Positions 1-6,407 of a stretch of 8,438 nt of DNA are shown here, piece after piece. A program made the position numbers and the translations under genes. Location: assembly GCA_031285645.1 (NCBI GenBank), contig JAITVU010000143.1, forward strand, positions 1 to 8,438. The letters run 5' to 3'. Below the pieces are notes generated by a model. That model searched no databases. It was given only the letters and a program-made list of their open reading frames with translations, and was not told the origin of the DNA. Origin of the DNA: Oscillospiraceae bacterium. GTDB taxonomy: Bacteria; Bacillota; Clostridia; Oscillospirales; Ruminococcaceae. The first letter of the stretch is position 1; every line of letters begins with the position of its first letter.

Positions 1-12
1 ATCCGGGCGGGT

Positions 13-125
13 CCGGGAGGTGGCCCCTCCCGGCGTCTTTTGGTTCCTTTGTGACGAGACAAAGGAACTGCCCGTCGCGGCATGAGCGACAAGCCTTGCT
101 GCACAGCAACGCCTTGCTAAAAGAC
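13..125. repeat. Clustered hairpin element (possible dispersed repeat or structured RNA)
   Basis: Several inverted repeats are packed into 113 bases. They are an 8-bp stem at 13-20/26-33, a perfect 10-bp stem at 43-52/59-68 with a 6-nt loop, a 5-bp stem at 74-78/86-90 and a 6-bp stem at 96-101/104-109. The last three are enclosed by a 7-bp outer stem, 35-41 (GTCTTTT) with 119-125 (AAAAGAC), giving a cloverleaf-like multibranch fold. The octamer GCCTTGCT also occurs twice, at 93-100 and 111-118. Composition differs from the AT-rich sequence that follows. No convincing gene is present. A palindromic repeat, a MITE-like relic, or terminator hairpins of a gene to the left are all possible. The helices are seen directly; the identity is unknown. 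Confidence 0.4.
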
Positions 126-209
126 AATGGAATAATAGAAGATTCTCCTCTTCTCTCAGAATACAGCGGACTTCTGCCCAACCTTCTGCTGACAAAGGCT
201 CATTAGTAT

Positions 210-253
210 AAAACAAAAACCGATGTGGTCAATTCCACATCGGTTTTTGTTTT
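210..253 (-). terminator. Intrinsic terminator of the hyd operon, probably bidirectional
   Basis: A perfect 19-bp inverted repeat pairs 210-228 with 235-253 around the 6-nt loop TCAATT. The outer part of each arm is A/T-rich, so both strands read a GC-containing stem core followed by TTTTTGTTTT. It starts about 57 bases past the hydA stop codon. It would end the leftward hydrogenase transcript and could also stop rightward transcription from any gene left of the window. Confidence 0.88.
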
Positions 254-310
254 CTTGTCTCAGCACGCCATACGGTTGCTTTACCATTCTTTATATTTGT
301 CGCTCAAAAC

Positions 311-2053
311 TCAATAATGGCTTCTGACTTTATAGCTTGTGTGCAGCACTTCGTGGGCGCGATGGCTGCCGGGTTTATCCAGATACTCATCATACAGTTT
401 CTTGATAACAGGGTTCTCGTGGGATTGGCGAACCTTGTTCTCGGAATCCTGATTGTAGAGAACCTGGGCGCGCTTCGCGCGCAGATCGACAAAGTTGCGC
501 ACATGAGCCGACTGGACCGGCTGTCCGCCGCCGTTGATGCAACCGCCGGGACACGCCATGATCTCGATGAAGTGATACTGTTTCTCACCGCTCTTCACTT
601 TTTCAAGGAGCATCTTGGCATTGCTGAGTCCGGAGGCTACCGCCACGTTGATATCCATACCGGCGACATTGTATGTCGCCTCTTTAACCCCTTCGAAGCC
701 GCGGACCTCGACAAACTCAATCTTGCCCGCGTCCTCCTTCTCCAGCCACACCACGGCTGTGCGCAGCGCCGCTTCCATGACGCCGCCCGTCGCGCCGAAA
801 ATGACGCTCGCGCCCGTGGATTCGCCCAGAGGATCATCGAAATACTCATCCTCAAGCTCGGTAAACTCGATACCCGCGCGCTTGATCATGCGGGCAATTT
901 CACGCGTTGTAAGCGCCACATCGCAGTCGGGCACGCCCGCGGCGTTCTCATCCTCGCGGTTAACCTCAAACTTCTTGGCCGTACAGGGCATCACGCCCAC
1001 GACAAAGAGATCTTTGGGATCGAGGTCATGCGTCTCCGCGTACCATGTTTTAAATATGGCGCCGAACATCTGCTGCGGGGATTTGCATGAGGACAGATTT
1101 GGAATGAACTCGGGATAATAGTGCTCGCAGAACTTGATCCAACCTGGTGAACAGGACGTGATCAGGGGCAGCGGGCCGCCCTTTGTCACGCGTTCCAACA
1201 GCTCGTTGGCCTCCTCGACAATGGTGAGGTCGGCGGCGAAATCGGTGTCGTAAACGCCGTCAAATCCAAGCCGGCGCAGCGCGGCAACCATTTTGCCCGT
1301 CGCGTCCGTGCCGATGGGGAAACCGAATTCCTCGCCGATGGTGGCGCGGATAGACGGCGCTGTCTGGACAACGACGTGTTTGGTCGGATCGTTTATCGCG
1401 TCCCATACTTTCTGGGTCTCATCCTTCTCCGCGATGGCGCCGGTCGGGCACACAACGATGCACTGCCCGCAGGAAACACAGGCGACTTCATCAAGGTTGA
1501 GATCAAACGCGCAGCCGATATGTGTGTCGAAACCGCGGTCATTGGAACCGATGACGCCGACAGCCTGCTGGCGGGAGCACGCGGCCACGCAGCGGCGGCA
1601 GAGAATGCATTTGTTGTTGTCCCTTGTCATATGCATGGCGGAATCGTCGAAATCATAGCGCGGGTTCACACCTTCAAACGCCACCTCGTCGTCCACGCCG
1701 AACTGTTTGCAGAGCCTTTGAAGCTCGCAGTTGCCGCTGCGCACGCAGGAAAGGCACTTGCGGTCGTGGTTTGAAAGGATCAGTTCGAGCGTCATGCGGC
1801 GGGACTCGTGAACCTTGGGCGTATCGGTAAAGACTTCCATGCCCTCGGCTACAGGATAGGTACAGGCGGCCACAAGCGTGCGCGCGCCCTTCACCTCAAC
1901 AACACAGATGCGGCATGCGCCGATCTGGTTGATCTGTTTAAGGTAGCACAGGGTGGGAATTTCGATTTTGGCCTGCTTGGCTGCTTCAAGGATTGTAAGC
2001 TCCTTGGAGACAGTAATCGGCCTGTTGTTAATTTTTATATTCACTGTTTCCAT
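311..2053 (-). CDS. hydA: [FeFe]-hydrogenase catalytic subunit (HydA/HndD type, NADH-linked)
   Basis: This 580-residue protein is the catalytic subunit of a soluble NAD(H)-linked [FeFe]-hydrogenase that reduces protons or oxidises H2. In order it has a plant-type [2Fe-2S] domain (C36, C47, C50, C64), a His-ligated [4Fe-4S] motif (H96, C100, C103, C109), two [4Fe-4S] clusters (C149/152/155/159 and C192/195/198/202) and the H-cluster domain. The H-cluster motifs are L1 TSCSPGW (299-305), L2 MPCTAKKFE (355-363) and L3 EIMACPGGC (497-505) followed by INGGGQP. The two glutamates of the CpI proton channel are kept (E281, E284). L1 has Ser302 where many enzymes have the second Cys, and an extra Cys323 occurs in LSSCKSP. 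The C-terminal [2Fe-2S] extension of some longer HydA proteins is absent; the length fits HndD. An AGGAGGG site at 2062-2068, overlapping the end of hydB, supports the ATG. Whether the complex is bifurcating or simply NADH-dependent cannot be told from sequence. Confidence 0.96.
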   Translation of the reverse strand: METVNIKINNRPITVSKELTILEAAKQAKIEIPTLCYLKQINQIGACRICVVEVKGARTLVAACTYPVAEGMEVFTDTPKVHESRRMTLELILSNHDRKCLSCVRSGNCELQRLCKQFGVDDEVAFEGVNPRYDFDDSAMHMTRDNNKCILCRRCVAACSRQQAVGVIGSNDRGFDTHIGCAFDLNLDEVACVSCGQCIVVCPTGAIAEKDETQKVWDAINDPTKHVVVQTAPSIRATIGEEFGFPIGTDATGKMVAALRRLGFDGVYDTDFAADLTIVEEANELLERVTKGGPLPLITSCSPGWIKFCEHYYPEFIPNLSSCKSPQQMFGAIFKTWYAETHDLDPKDLFVVGVMPCTAKKFEVNREDENAAGVPDCDVALTTREIARMIKRAGIEFTELEDEYFDDPLGESTGASVIFGATGGVMEAALRTAVVWLEKEDAGKIEFVEVRGFEGVKEATYNVAGMDINVAVASGLSNAKMLLEKVKSGEKQYHFIEIMACPGGCINGGGQPVQSAHVRNFVDLRAKRAQVLYNQDSENKVRQSHENPVIKKLYDEYLDKPGSHRAHEVLHTSYKVRSHY

Positions 2054-2068
2054 TACAGTTACCCTCCT

Positions 2069-3856
2069 CTACTGCTTCACGATGGCCGAGAAGCGGCATT
2101 TTTCGATACAAGCGCCGCACTTGATGCACTTGTCCTGATCAATGACATGGGTCTTTTTGACCGCGCCGGAGATGCAGTTTGTCGGGCAGACACGCGCGCA
2201 GGCGGTGCAGCCGGTGCATTTGTCCTCAAGAATGACGACGTTCATCAGGTCCTTGCACACATGGGACGGGCATTTTTTATCGCGCACATGCGCTTCGTAC
2301 TCGTCGCGGAAGTAGCGCAGTGTGGAAAGCACCGGATTCGGGGCTGTCTGGCCGAGGCCGCACAAGGCGTTTTCCTTGATGTAATAGCACAGCTTCTCCA
2401 TCTTGTCCAGATCCGCCATAGTGCCCTTGCCCGAGGTTACTTTCTCGAGCATCTCGTGCAGGCGCTTTGTCCCAATCCGGCAGGGCGTACACTTGCCGCA
2501 GCTCTCGTCGACCGTAAATTCAAGGAAGAATTTCGCGATGTCGACCATACAGCTGTCCTCGTCCATGACAATCAGTCCGCCCGAACCCATCATGGAGCCG
2601 ATCGCAATCAGGTTGTCGTAGTCGATCTCGACATCCATTTTACTGGCGGGAATACAGCCGCCGGAAGGCCCGCCGGTCTGGGCGGCCTTAAACTTCTTGC
2701 CGTTCGGGATGCCGCCGCCGATTTCATCGATGATCTCACGCAGCGTCGTGCCCATCGGCACCTCGACAAGGCCCGTGTTGTTGATTTTTCCGCCGAGGGC
2801 GAAAACCTTTGTGCCCTTGGATCTTTCGGTACCGATCTTGTTGAACCAGTCCGCACCCAGCAAAATGATGCGCGGGATATTGGCGTAGGTCTCGACGTTA
2901 TTCAGGATCGTGGGCTTGCCGAAAAGTCCCTTAACCGCCGGGAAGGGTGGGCGGGGGCGCGGCTCGCCGCGATTGCCCTCGATGGACGTGAGCAGCGCCG
3001 TCTCCTCGCCGCAGACAAACGCGCCCGCGCCGAGGCGCAGTTCCAGGTCAAAATCGAATCCCGACCCCATGATGTCTTTGCCCAAAAGGCCCATTTCGCG
3101 CGCCTGATCGACGGCGATTTGCAGACGGTGAACGGCGATGGGATATTCGGCGCGCACATACACAAAGCCCTGGTTGGAGCCAATCGCGTAACCGGCAATC
3201 GCCATGGCCTCGATGAGCGCGTGGGGATCGCCCTCCAAAACAGAGCGGTCCATAAACGCGCCCGGGTCGCCCTCGTCCGCGTTACAGCAGACATATTTCT
3301 GGCCCGCGGGCTGAGACGCCGCAAAGCTCCACTTAACGCCGGTCGGGAATCCGGCGCCGCCGCGGCCGCGCAAACCGGAGTTTTTGATTTCTTCGATAAC
3401 GGATTCAGGCGTCATTTCCGTGAGGGCCTTGCCCAGCGCCTGATAGCCGTCGTAGGCTATGTATTCGTTTATGTCCTCGGGATCTATCACGCCGCAGTTG
3501 CGAAGCGCGATGCGCAGCTGTTTTTTGTAAAATCCGGTCTCATCCAGGGAGGTAATCTTGTCCTCCTGCACGGTCTCCTCGTAAACAAGGCGCGTGACAA
3601 TCCGGCCCTTTAGCAAATGCTCCTCGACAATTTCGGGGATGTCGTCTACTTTAACCATGGAGTAGAACGTGCCCTCGGGGTAAACGATCATGATGGGCCC
3701 TAAAGCGCAAAGACCAAAACAGCCTGTTTTGACCACCTTGATCTCATTCGCAAGGCCCGCTTTGTCAATATGGCTTTCCAGCGCCGTAATGACCGCTTCG
3801 CTGCCCGACGAGGTACAGCCGGTGCCGCCGCAAACCAGTACATGTGAGCGTATCAT
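2069..3856 (-). CDS. hydB: NuoF-like NADH/FMN subunit of the hydrogenase (HydB/HndC type)
   Basis: This 595-residue flavoprotein subunit takes electrons from, or gives them to, NADH and passes them to HydA through Fe-S clusters. It starts with a thioredoxin-like [2Fe-2S] domain (C9, C14, C46, C50). The NuoF core follows, with the Gly-rich GRGGAGFPTG loop near 164-173, NADEGDPGAF near 192-201 and GEET near 283-286 for FMN and NADH. The core [4Fe-4S] site is C453, C456, C459 and C499. The C-terminal domain is a 2x[4Fe-4S] ferredoxin (C547/550/553/557 and C577/580/583/587). An upstream in-frame ATG would begin at 3910 inside the preceding gene. The ATG at 3854-3856 is preferred because GGGAGGA lies about 8 bases before it and the [2Fe-2S] domain begins right after it. 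It is followed, 15 bases past its stop, by hydA, so the two are almost certainly cotranscribed. Confidence 0.95.
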   Translation of the reverse strand: MIRSHVLVCGGTGCTSSGSEAVITALESHIDKAGLANEIKVVKTGCFGLCALGPIMIVYPEGTFYSMVKVDDIPEIVEEHLLKGRIVTRLVYEETVQEDKITSLDETGFYKKQLRIALRNCGVIDPEDINEYIAYDGYQALGKALTEMTPESVIEEIKNSGLRGRGGAGFPTGVKWSFAASQPAGQKYVCCNADEGDPGAFMDRSVLEGDPHALIEAMAIAGYAIGSNQGFVYVRAEYPIAVHRLQIAVDQAREMGLLGKDIMGSGFDFDLELRLGAGAFVCGEETALLTSIEGNRGEPRPRPPFPAVKGLFGKPTILNNVETYANIPRIILLGADWFNKIGTERSKGTKVFALGGKINNTGLVEVPMGTTLREIIDEIGGGIPNGKKFKAAQTGGPSGGCIPASKMDVEIDYDNLIAIGSMMGSGGLIVMDEDSCMVDIAKFFLEFTVDESCGKCTPCRIGTKRLHEMLEKVTSGKGTMADLDKMEKLCYYIKENALCGLGQTAPNPVLSTLRYFRDEYEAHVRDKKCPSHVCKDLMNVVILEDKCTGCTACARVCPTNCISGAVKKTHVIDQDKCIKCGACIEKCRFSAIVKQ

Positions 3857-3860
3857 TAAT

Positions 3861-3871
3861 TTCTTCCTCCC
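3861..3871 (-). promoter_or_regulatory. Ribosome binding site deciding the hydB start
   Basis: Read on the minus strand this is GGGAGGAAGAA, a strong Shine-Dalgarno sequence. It sits just after the TAA of the upstream gene (3873-3875) and about 8 bases before the ATG at 3856. It argues against the upstream in-frame ATG at 3910. Confidence 0.8.
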
Positions 3872-3872
3872 T

Positions 3873-4244
3873 TTACTTACCGGATGTGCCGATGGTATAT
3901 TCTTCGACAATCTGGCCGTTCATGAGATGCTGGTGGACAACCTTGATGGCCTTTTCCGCCGTCATCTTCACATAGGTTGTTTTCGGCCTGTCCGGTTCAA
4001 ACACCTCGACAACCGGCTCATACTGGCAAATGCCGATACAGCCTGTCTGGCCCACCACAACATCCTGCAGCTTTTCTCTCGCCACTTCCTCCACGAAAGT
4101 GCTGAGCACAGGGCGCGCGCCGGCCGCTATCCCGCATGTCGCCATACCGACAACAACGCGGACGCCGTCTGTCTTGTCCTCGCGAATACCCATGTTAGCG
4201 CGGGCCTTGTCACGAATTGCCTGGAGCTCCGCCAGTGATTTCAT
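3873..4244 (-). CDS. hndB: Thioredoxin-fold ferredoxin-like subunit (HndB type)
   Basis: This 123-residue protein matches the small (2Fe-2S) ferredoxin-like protein between the NuoE-like and NuoF-like genes of NADP/NAD-linked hydrogenase operons (HndB in Desulfovibrio fructosivorans; named from family knowledge). A thioredoxin-like ferredoxin segment runs from about residue 28, with C37 in MATCGIAAGAR and C69 and C73 in TGCIGIC, followed by the YEPVVEVF strand. Only three cysteines are present. The position matching the second ligand of a CxxxxC pair is Gly42, so a classical four-Cys [2Fe-2S] site is incomplete. I believe this is usual for the family. The N-terminal ~25 residues are charged and probably helical. 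A GGGAGG site at 4252-4257 supports the ATG. It probably assists assembly of, or electron transfer in, the hydrogenase complex. Confidence 0.88.
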   Translation of the reverse strand: MKSLAELQAIRDKARANMGIREDKTDGVRVVVGMATCGIAAGARPVLSTFVEEVAREKLQDVVVGQTGCIGICQYEPVVEVFEPDRPKTTYVKMTAEKAIKVVHQHLMNGQIVEEYTIGTSGK

Positions 4245-4370
4245 TAGTAAACCTCCCTTTTTTTACCGGATTCAATGAGTGAAATGTTCTAAAAACCCCA
4301 CTGGCCCGGCGCAGAAAAATATAAAAAATTAATTTTTAACAATTTGAATCGCATCACAACCCACATGATC

Positions 4371-4400
4371 AAAAACACAAAAAAACGCTTTATTTAAGCG
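4371..4400 (-). terminator. Weak intrinsic terminator or attenuator inside the hyd operon
   Basis: On the minus strand a 5-bp stem CGCTT/AAGCG (4400-4396 with 4390-4386, 5-nt loop AAATA) is followed directly by seven T and then GTGTTTTT. It overlaps the stop codon of the GHKL ATPase gene. The stem is short, so partial rather than complete termination is likely. This could reduce hydrogenase transcription relative to the regulator, or mean that hndB-hydB-hydA have another promoter in the AT-rich 4245-4385 gap. Confidence 0.5.
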
Positions 4401-4971
4401 AATCTTCCTGCTCGCGCAAATACGCCCGGATCCAGTCGGCCACATCCGGACTTGAAAGCGGCACGTCGCCGCCCAACACCTCCCTGAGTTCCCTTGTATC
4501 CAGTGTGTAAGCGCCGTCGTCCACAGAGCGCCTGTATATGAAATCCAAATCAGGATTGCATGTGACAAGCAGTAAAACGGTTTCGTTCATATCGCCCAAC
4601 GGGGTCATATCAATGTGATCCGTATGGTAAACAGCCGTGACGGTCGTGCCCGTGCCGGGTTCGGATACAATAGAAAACGACCCGCCCGTCTGCTCGCTCG
4701 ACATTTTGAAAAAAGGCACGCCGAGCCCGACTTTCCGGGTCGTGCGCGTGGTGTAAAAGGGATTCGTCACTTTCTCGACCTGTTCATCCGTCATACCGCT
4801 GCCGTCGTCCCTGATCACGATTTTCAGCAACTTTTGAACTGTGTCCTCCTCGGCCGTGATCTCGATCAGACGCGCGCCCGCCGTGATGGAATTTTGAGTG
4901 ACGTCCATAACGTTCAGCGATAACTCCCTTATATCCTCACCCCCGACAAGCCATTTGAAAAATTCCGGCAT
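4390..4971 (-). CDS. GHKL-type ATP-binding regulatory protein (histidine-kinase-like ATPase domain)
   Basis: This single-domain HATPase protein has about 193 residues. The N box ELSLNVMDVTQNS is near residues 16-28, the G1 box DDGSGM near 55-60 and the G2 region TTRTTRKVGLG near 74-84; together these bind Mg-ATP. The C-terminal ~80 residues are a family-specific tail (HIDMTPLGDM and following). There is no transmembrane segment, sensor domain or phospho-acceptor His box, so it is probably a cytosolic regulator that works with a partner. Orthologues sit next to hndB/hydB/hydA in clostridia such as the Clostridium thermocellum HydABC cluster (from memory). The start is uncertain. The ATG at 4971 has no clear ribosome binding site. 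An in-frame TTG at 5052 would add 27 residues with a CERC motif, also without a clear site. The conserved domain begins only about 15 residues after the ATG. Confidence 0.85.
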   Translation of the reverse strand: MPEFFKWLVGGEDIRELSLNVMDVTQNSITAGARLIEITAEEDTVQKLLKIVIRDDGSGMTDEQVEKVTNPFYTTRTTRKVGLGVPFFKMSSEQTGGSFSIVSEPGTGTTVTAVYHTDHIDMTPLGDMNETVLLLVTCNPDLDFIYRRSVDDGAYTLDTRELREVLGGDVPLSSPDVADWIRAYLREQEDSLK

Positions 4972-5086
4972 ATTACAGCGTTCACAGACCCGCGCACCGC
5001 TAAAAACAAACCGTTTTTCCAGGGTTGATCTGCCATATCCCGGCCCGCGCAATCCATAAAGACGCCATAATTACCACAATGTCAAC

Positions 5087-5115
5087 ATTATAACAAAATG
5101 CCGTTAAAAAATCTA
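5087..5115 (-). promoter_or_regulatory. Extended -10 promoter for the leftward hyd operon
   Basis: On the minus strand TGTTATAAT (5095-5087) is a perfect TATAAT with an upstream TGn. Seventeen bases further upstream lies TAGATT (5115-5110), a poor -35. Predicted transcription start is near 5080, giving a leader of about 110 bases to the ATG at 4971, or about 28 bases to the TTG at 5052. Confidence 0.6.
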
Positions 5116-5126
5116 CAGATTACATA

Positions 5127-5148
5127 AATGTTGTCTATAGATAACATT
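5127..5148. promoter_or_regulatory. 22-bp near-perfect palindrome, candidate operator
   Basis: Ten of eleven base pairs match around the centre at 5137/5138; the one mismatch is 5133/5142. The core reads TGTTGTCTATAGATAACA. It lies just upstream of the -35 region of the leftward promoter, centred near -57. The TGTT...AACA arms are 10 bases apart rather than the 8 of a consensus Rex box, so the cognate regulator is unknown. Confidence 0.5.
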
Positions 5149-5297
5149 AGTATTTTGTGGATAATTTCATGATTGTGCAATTTGGTAATTGTATGGCTTA
5201 CCTATAATAATTTAATCATTTATTAAAATATAATGCAATTTGTCCAAACGGCTGGCGTTTTATACAAAAAAACGCGGTAAAAATTTAAATCAGGCGA

Positions 5298-5326
5298 TAG
5301 TAAACATTCGGTTATCATGATATAAT
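5298..5326 (+). promoter_or_regulatory. Extended -10 promoter for the rightward sensory operon
   Basis: TGATATAAT at 5318-5326 is a perfect extended -10; there is no good -35 (TAGTAA at 5298-5303). A perfect 10-bp palindrome TATCATGATA at 5313-5322 overlaps it and may be an operator. The expected start near 5333 leaves a leader of about 115 bases before the ATG at 5449. Confidence 0.6.
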
Positions 5327-5348
5327 GAGATACAAATCAGTTATTTTT

Positions 5349-5417
5349 ATATCAATCTGCGCCGCTTGATATCGTGATTCCATAAAAATACGGGGACTTT
5401 GAACGGCTGACGCGGCG
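5349..5417 (+). ncRNA. Possible H-type pseudoknot in the sensory-operon leader
   Basis: A 7-bp stem pairs ATATCAA (5349-5355) with TTGATAT (5366-5372). Its 10-nt loop contains CGCCGC (5360-5365), complementary to GCGGCG (5412-5417) 40 bases downstream. That is the arrangement of an H-type pseudoknot. It lies wholly inside the predicted leader, ending about 15 bases before the weak AAAGGCGG ribosome binding site (5431-5438). It matches no riboswitch class I recognise. Confidence 0.3.
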
Positions 5418-5448
5418 AACACCTATCGGGAAAGGCGGATTTGTTTTT

Positions 5449-5799
5449 ATGAAATTAAGGGAAGTTATAGAGGTGCTGAAAGCGGAGGTCATCAATGCCG
5501 ACAACCTCGATCTTGAAATTGTGACGGCTTGCGGCAGCGATATGATGAGCGACGCGCTTGCGTTTGTCAAGGATCAGGCCATGCTGCTGACAGGCCTTGT
5601 AAATCCCCAGACAATCCGCACGGCGGAAATGCTGGATATCCACTGCATTGTCTTTGTGCGGGGGAAGATGCCTGGCGCCGACATGATTGAGCTTGCAAAG
5701 GACAGGGACATCGCCCTGCTTTCAACCGGCTACCGCATGTTTACGGCCTGCGGCCGGCTTTACGCCGCCGGGCTCGGCGGCGGTTGTGATGAGAATTAA
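5449..5799 (+). CDS. DRTGG-domain protein, first of two
   Basis: This cytosolic protein has 116 residues and consists of a single DRTGG-like domain, a fold also found in phosphotransacetylase and CBS/HPr-kinase-related regulators. It starts with the typical MKLREVIEVLKAEVI helix. It has the conserved central SDMMSDAL segment near 30-37, the hydrophobic strands MLLTGLVNPQTI and IHCIVFVRGKMP, and the closing IALLSTGYRMFTACGRLY segment near residues 88-105. It has no catalytic motif or membrane segment. A ligand-sensing or protein-interaction role is inferred. As first gene of the rightward operon, with a second DRTGG gene at 7776-8108, it belongs to the same sensory module. The ATG has a weak AAAGGCGG site 10 bases upstream. 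Confidence 0.82.
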   Translation: MKLREVIEVLKAEVINADNLDLEIVTACGSDMMSDALAFVKDQAMLLTGLVNPQTIRTAEMLDIHCIVFVRGKMPGADMIELAKDRDIALLSTGYRMFTACGRLYAAGLGGGCDEN

Positions 5800-5874
5800 C
5801 TGTTTGTGTTTATTGAAACGACATGACTTTTTATACCCGCCGGAAATCAAGCGGCATAATCTGCAATAACTGAG

Positions 5875-5915
5875 AGAGGAAGCCTGTAACGGCAAGCAGG
5901 CTGTGAATACATATG
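5875..5915 (+). promoter_or_regulatory. Split ribosome binding site with structured spacer
   Basis: The best Shine-Dalgarno match, AGAGGA (5875-5880), lies 32 bases before the ATG at 5913, too far to act in linear RNA. Between them is a perfect 6-bp hairpin, AGCCTG (5881-5886) with CAGGCT (5897-5902). Folding it would leave about 10 bases between the site and the ATG. Otherwise only a poor GCAGG, within the 3' arm, is near the start. Confidence 0.4.
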
Positions 5916-6335
5916 ACACCAATTACCAAGCGCTATGAAGTTTCGGGAGACGACTTCACGCACGCGGGTGAGGCTTCCGGCAAAGTGAAGACGCTTCTCA
6001 AACAAATTGGTTACCATCCCGACGCCATACGCCGCATCGCCATCGCCATGTATGAAGGTGAAATCAACATGGTCATCCACGCGAACGGTGGATTCGCCAA
6101 TGTCGACATCTACCCCGACCGCGTCGAAATCCTGCTTGAAGACACGGGGCCGGGCATTGAGGATGTTGACAAAGCCATGGAGGAAGGCTATTCCACCGCG
6201 CCGGACGAAGTGCGGGCTTTGGGCTTCGGCGCCGGTATGGGGTTGCCCAATATAAAAAAATATACGGATGACATGCGCATCGAAAGCGCCGTCGGCGTTG
6301 GCACAAAGGTTTATATGACCATCAAGGGACAGTAG
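5913..6335 (+). CDS. RsbW/SpoIIAB-like ATPase (anti-sigma-factor-type Ser/Thr kinase fold)
   Basis: This 140-residue GHKL ATPase domain is of the HATPase_c_2 class. The N box is IAIAMYEGEINMVIHA (residues 42-57; E48, N52 and H56 in the usual positions). The G1 box is EDTGPGI (76-82) and the G2 region GFGAGMGLPNIKK (104-116). The family includes anti-sigma kinases that phosphorylate anti-anti-sigma partners. Neither an STAS partner, a sigma factor nor a PP2C phosphatase is in the window, so the target is unknown and may be encoded elsewhere. It sits between the first DRTGG gene and the hydrogenase-like sensor gene, which points to output signalling. The ATG has no close strong ribosome binding site (see the structured spacer just upstream). 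Confidence 0.87.
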   Translation: MTPITKRYEVSGDDFTHAGEASGKVKTLLKQIGYHPDAIRRIAIAMYEGEINMVIHANGGFANVDIYPDRVEILLEDTGPGIEDVDKAMEEGYSTAPDEVRALGFGAGMGLPNIKKYTDDMRIESAVGVGTKVYMTIKGQ

Positions 6336-6407
6336 CCGGCACCACTCCCCGCATTATACAACGCCCTATATTCATAAGCAATAAGCAAGCTAAGAAGGTG
6401 AACCATT

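Noticed and set aside
3..206. Plus-strand reading frame open from the left edge to a TAG at 204-206, just before the terminator
   Set aside because: It runs through the nested hairpins, its predicted peptide has no recognisable domain, and its start is outside the window. A real gene end cannot be excluded but is not supported.
317..1090. A 257-codon plus-strand open frame opposite the hydA C-terminal part
   Set aside because: Shadow of the H-cluster domain on the other strand; no motifs or ribosome binding site.
1808..3613. A 601-codon open frame on the plus strand opposite hydB and the start of hydA
   Set aside because: It is antisense to clearly recognisable NuoF and hydrogenase domains, is rich in Arg/Ala/His as expected from the reverse strand of GC-biased codons, and shows no family motif.
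3857..3910. Upstream in-frame start of hydB (ATG at 3908-3910)
   Set aside because: It would overlap hndB by 38 bases and precede the domain with an unmatched Lys/Pro-rich stretch, whereas the ATG at 3856 has a strong ribosome binding site.
4322..4341. TTGTTAA on the minus strand followed by an AT-rich 14-bp palindrome, considered as a Rex operator
   Set aside because: Only one half-site matches the TTGTTAANNNNTTAACAA consensus; the other half is TAATTTT. AT-rich sequence makes such matches common.
5000..5068. A 22-codon minus-strand frame (ATG at 5068) considered as a leader peptide
   Set aside because: No ribosome binding site, no repeated codons typical of attenuation, and no terminator or antiterminator fold following it.
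5203..5208. TATAAT on the plus strand considered as a second promoter
   Set aside because: No suitable -35 and no TGn extension; the surroundings are AT-rich, so a chance match is likely.
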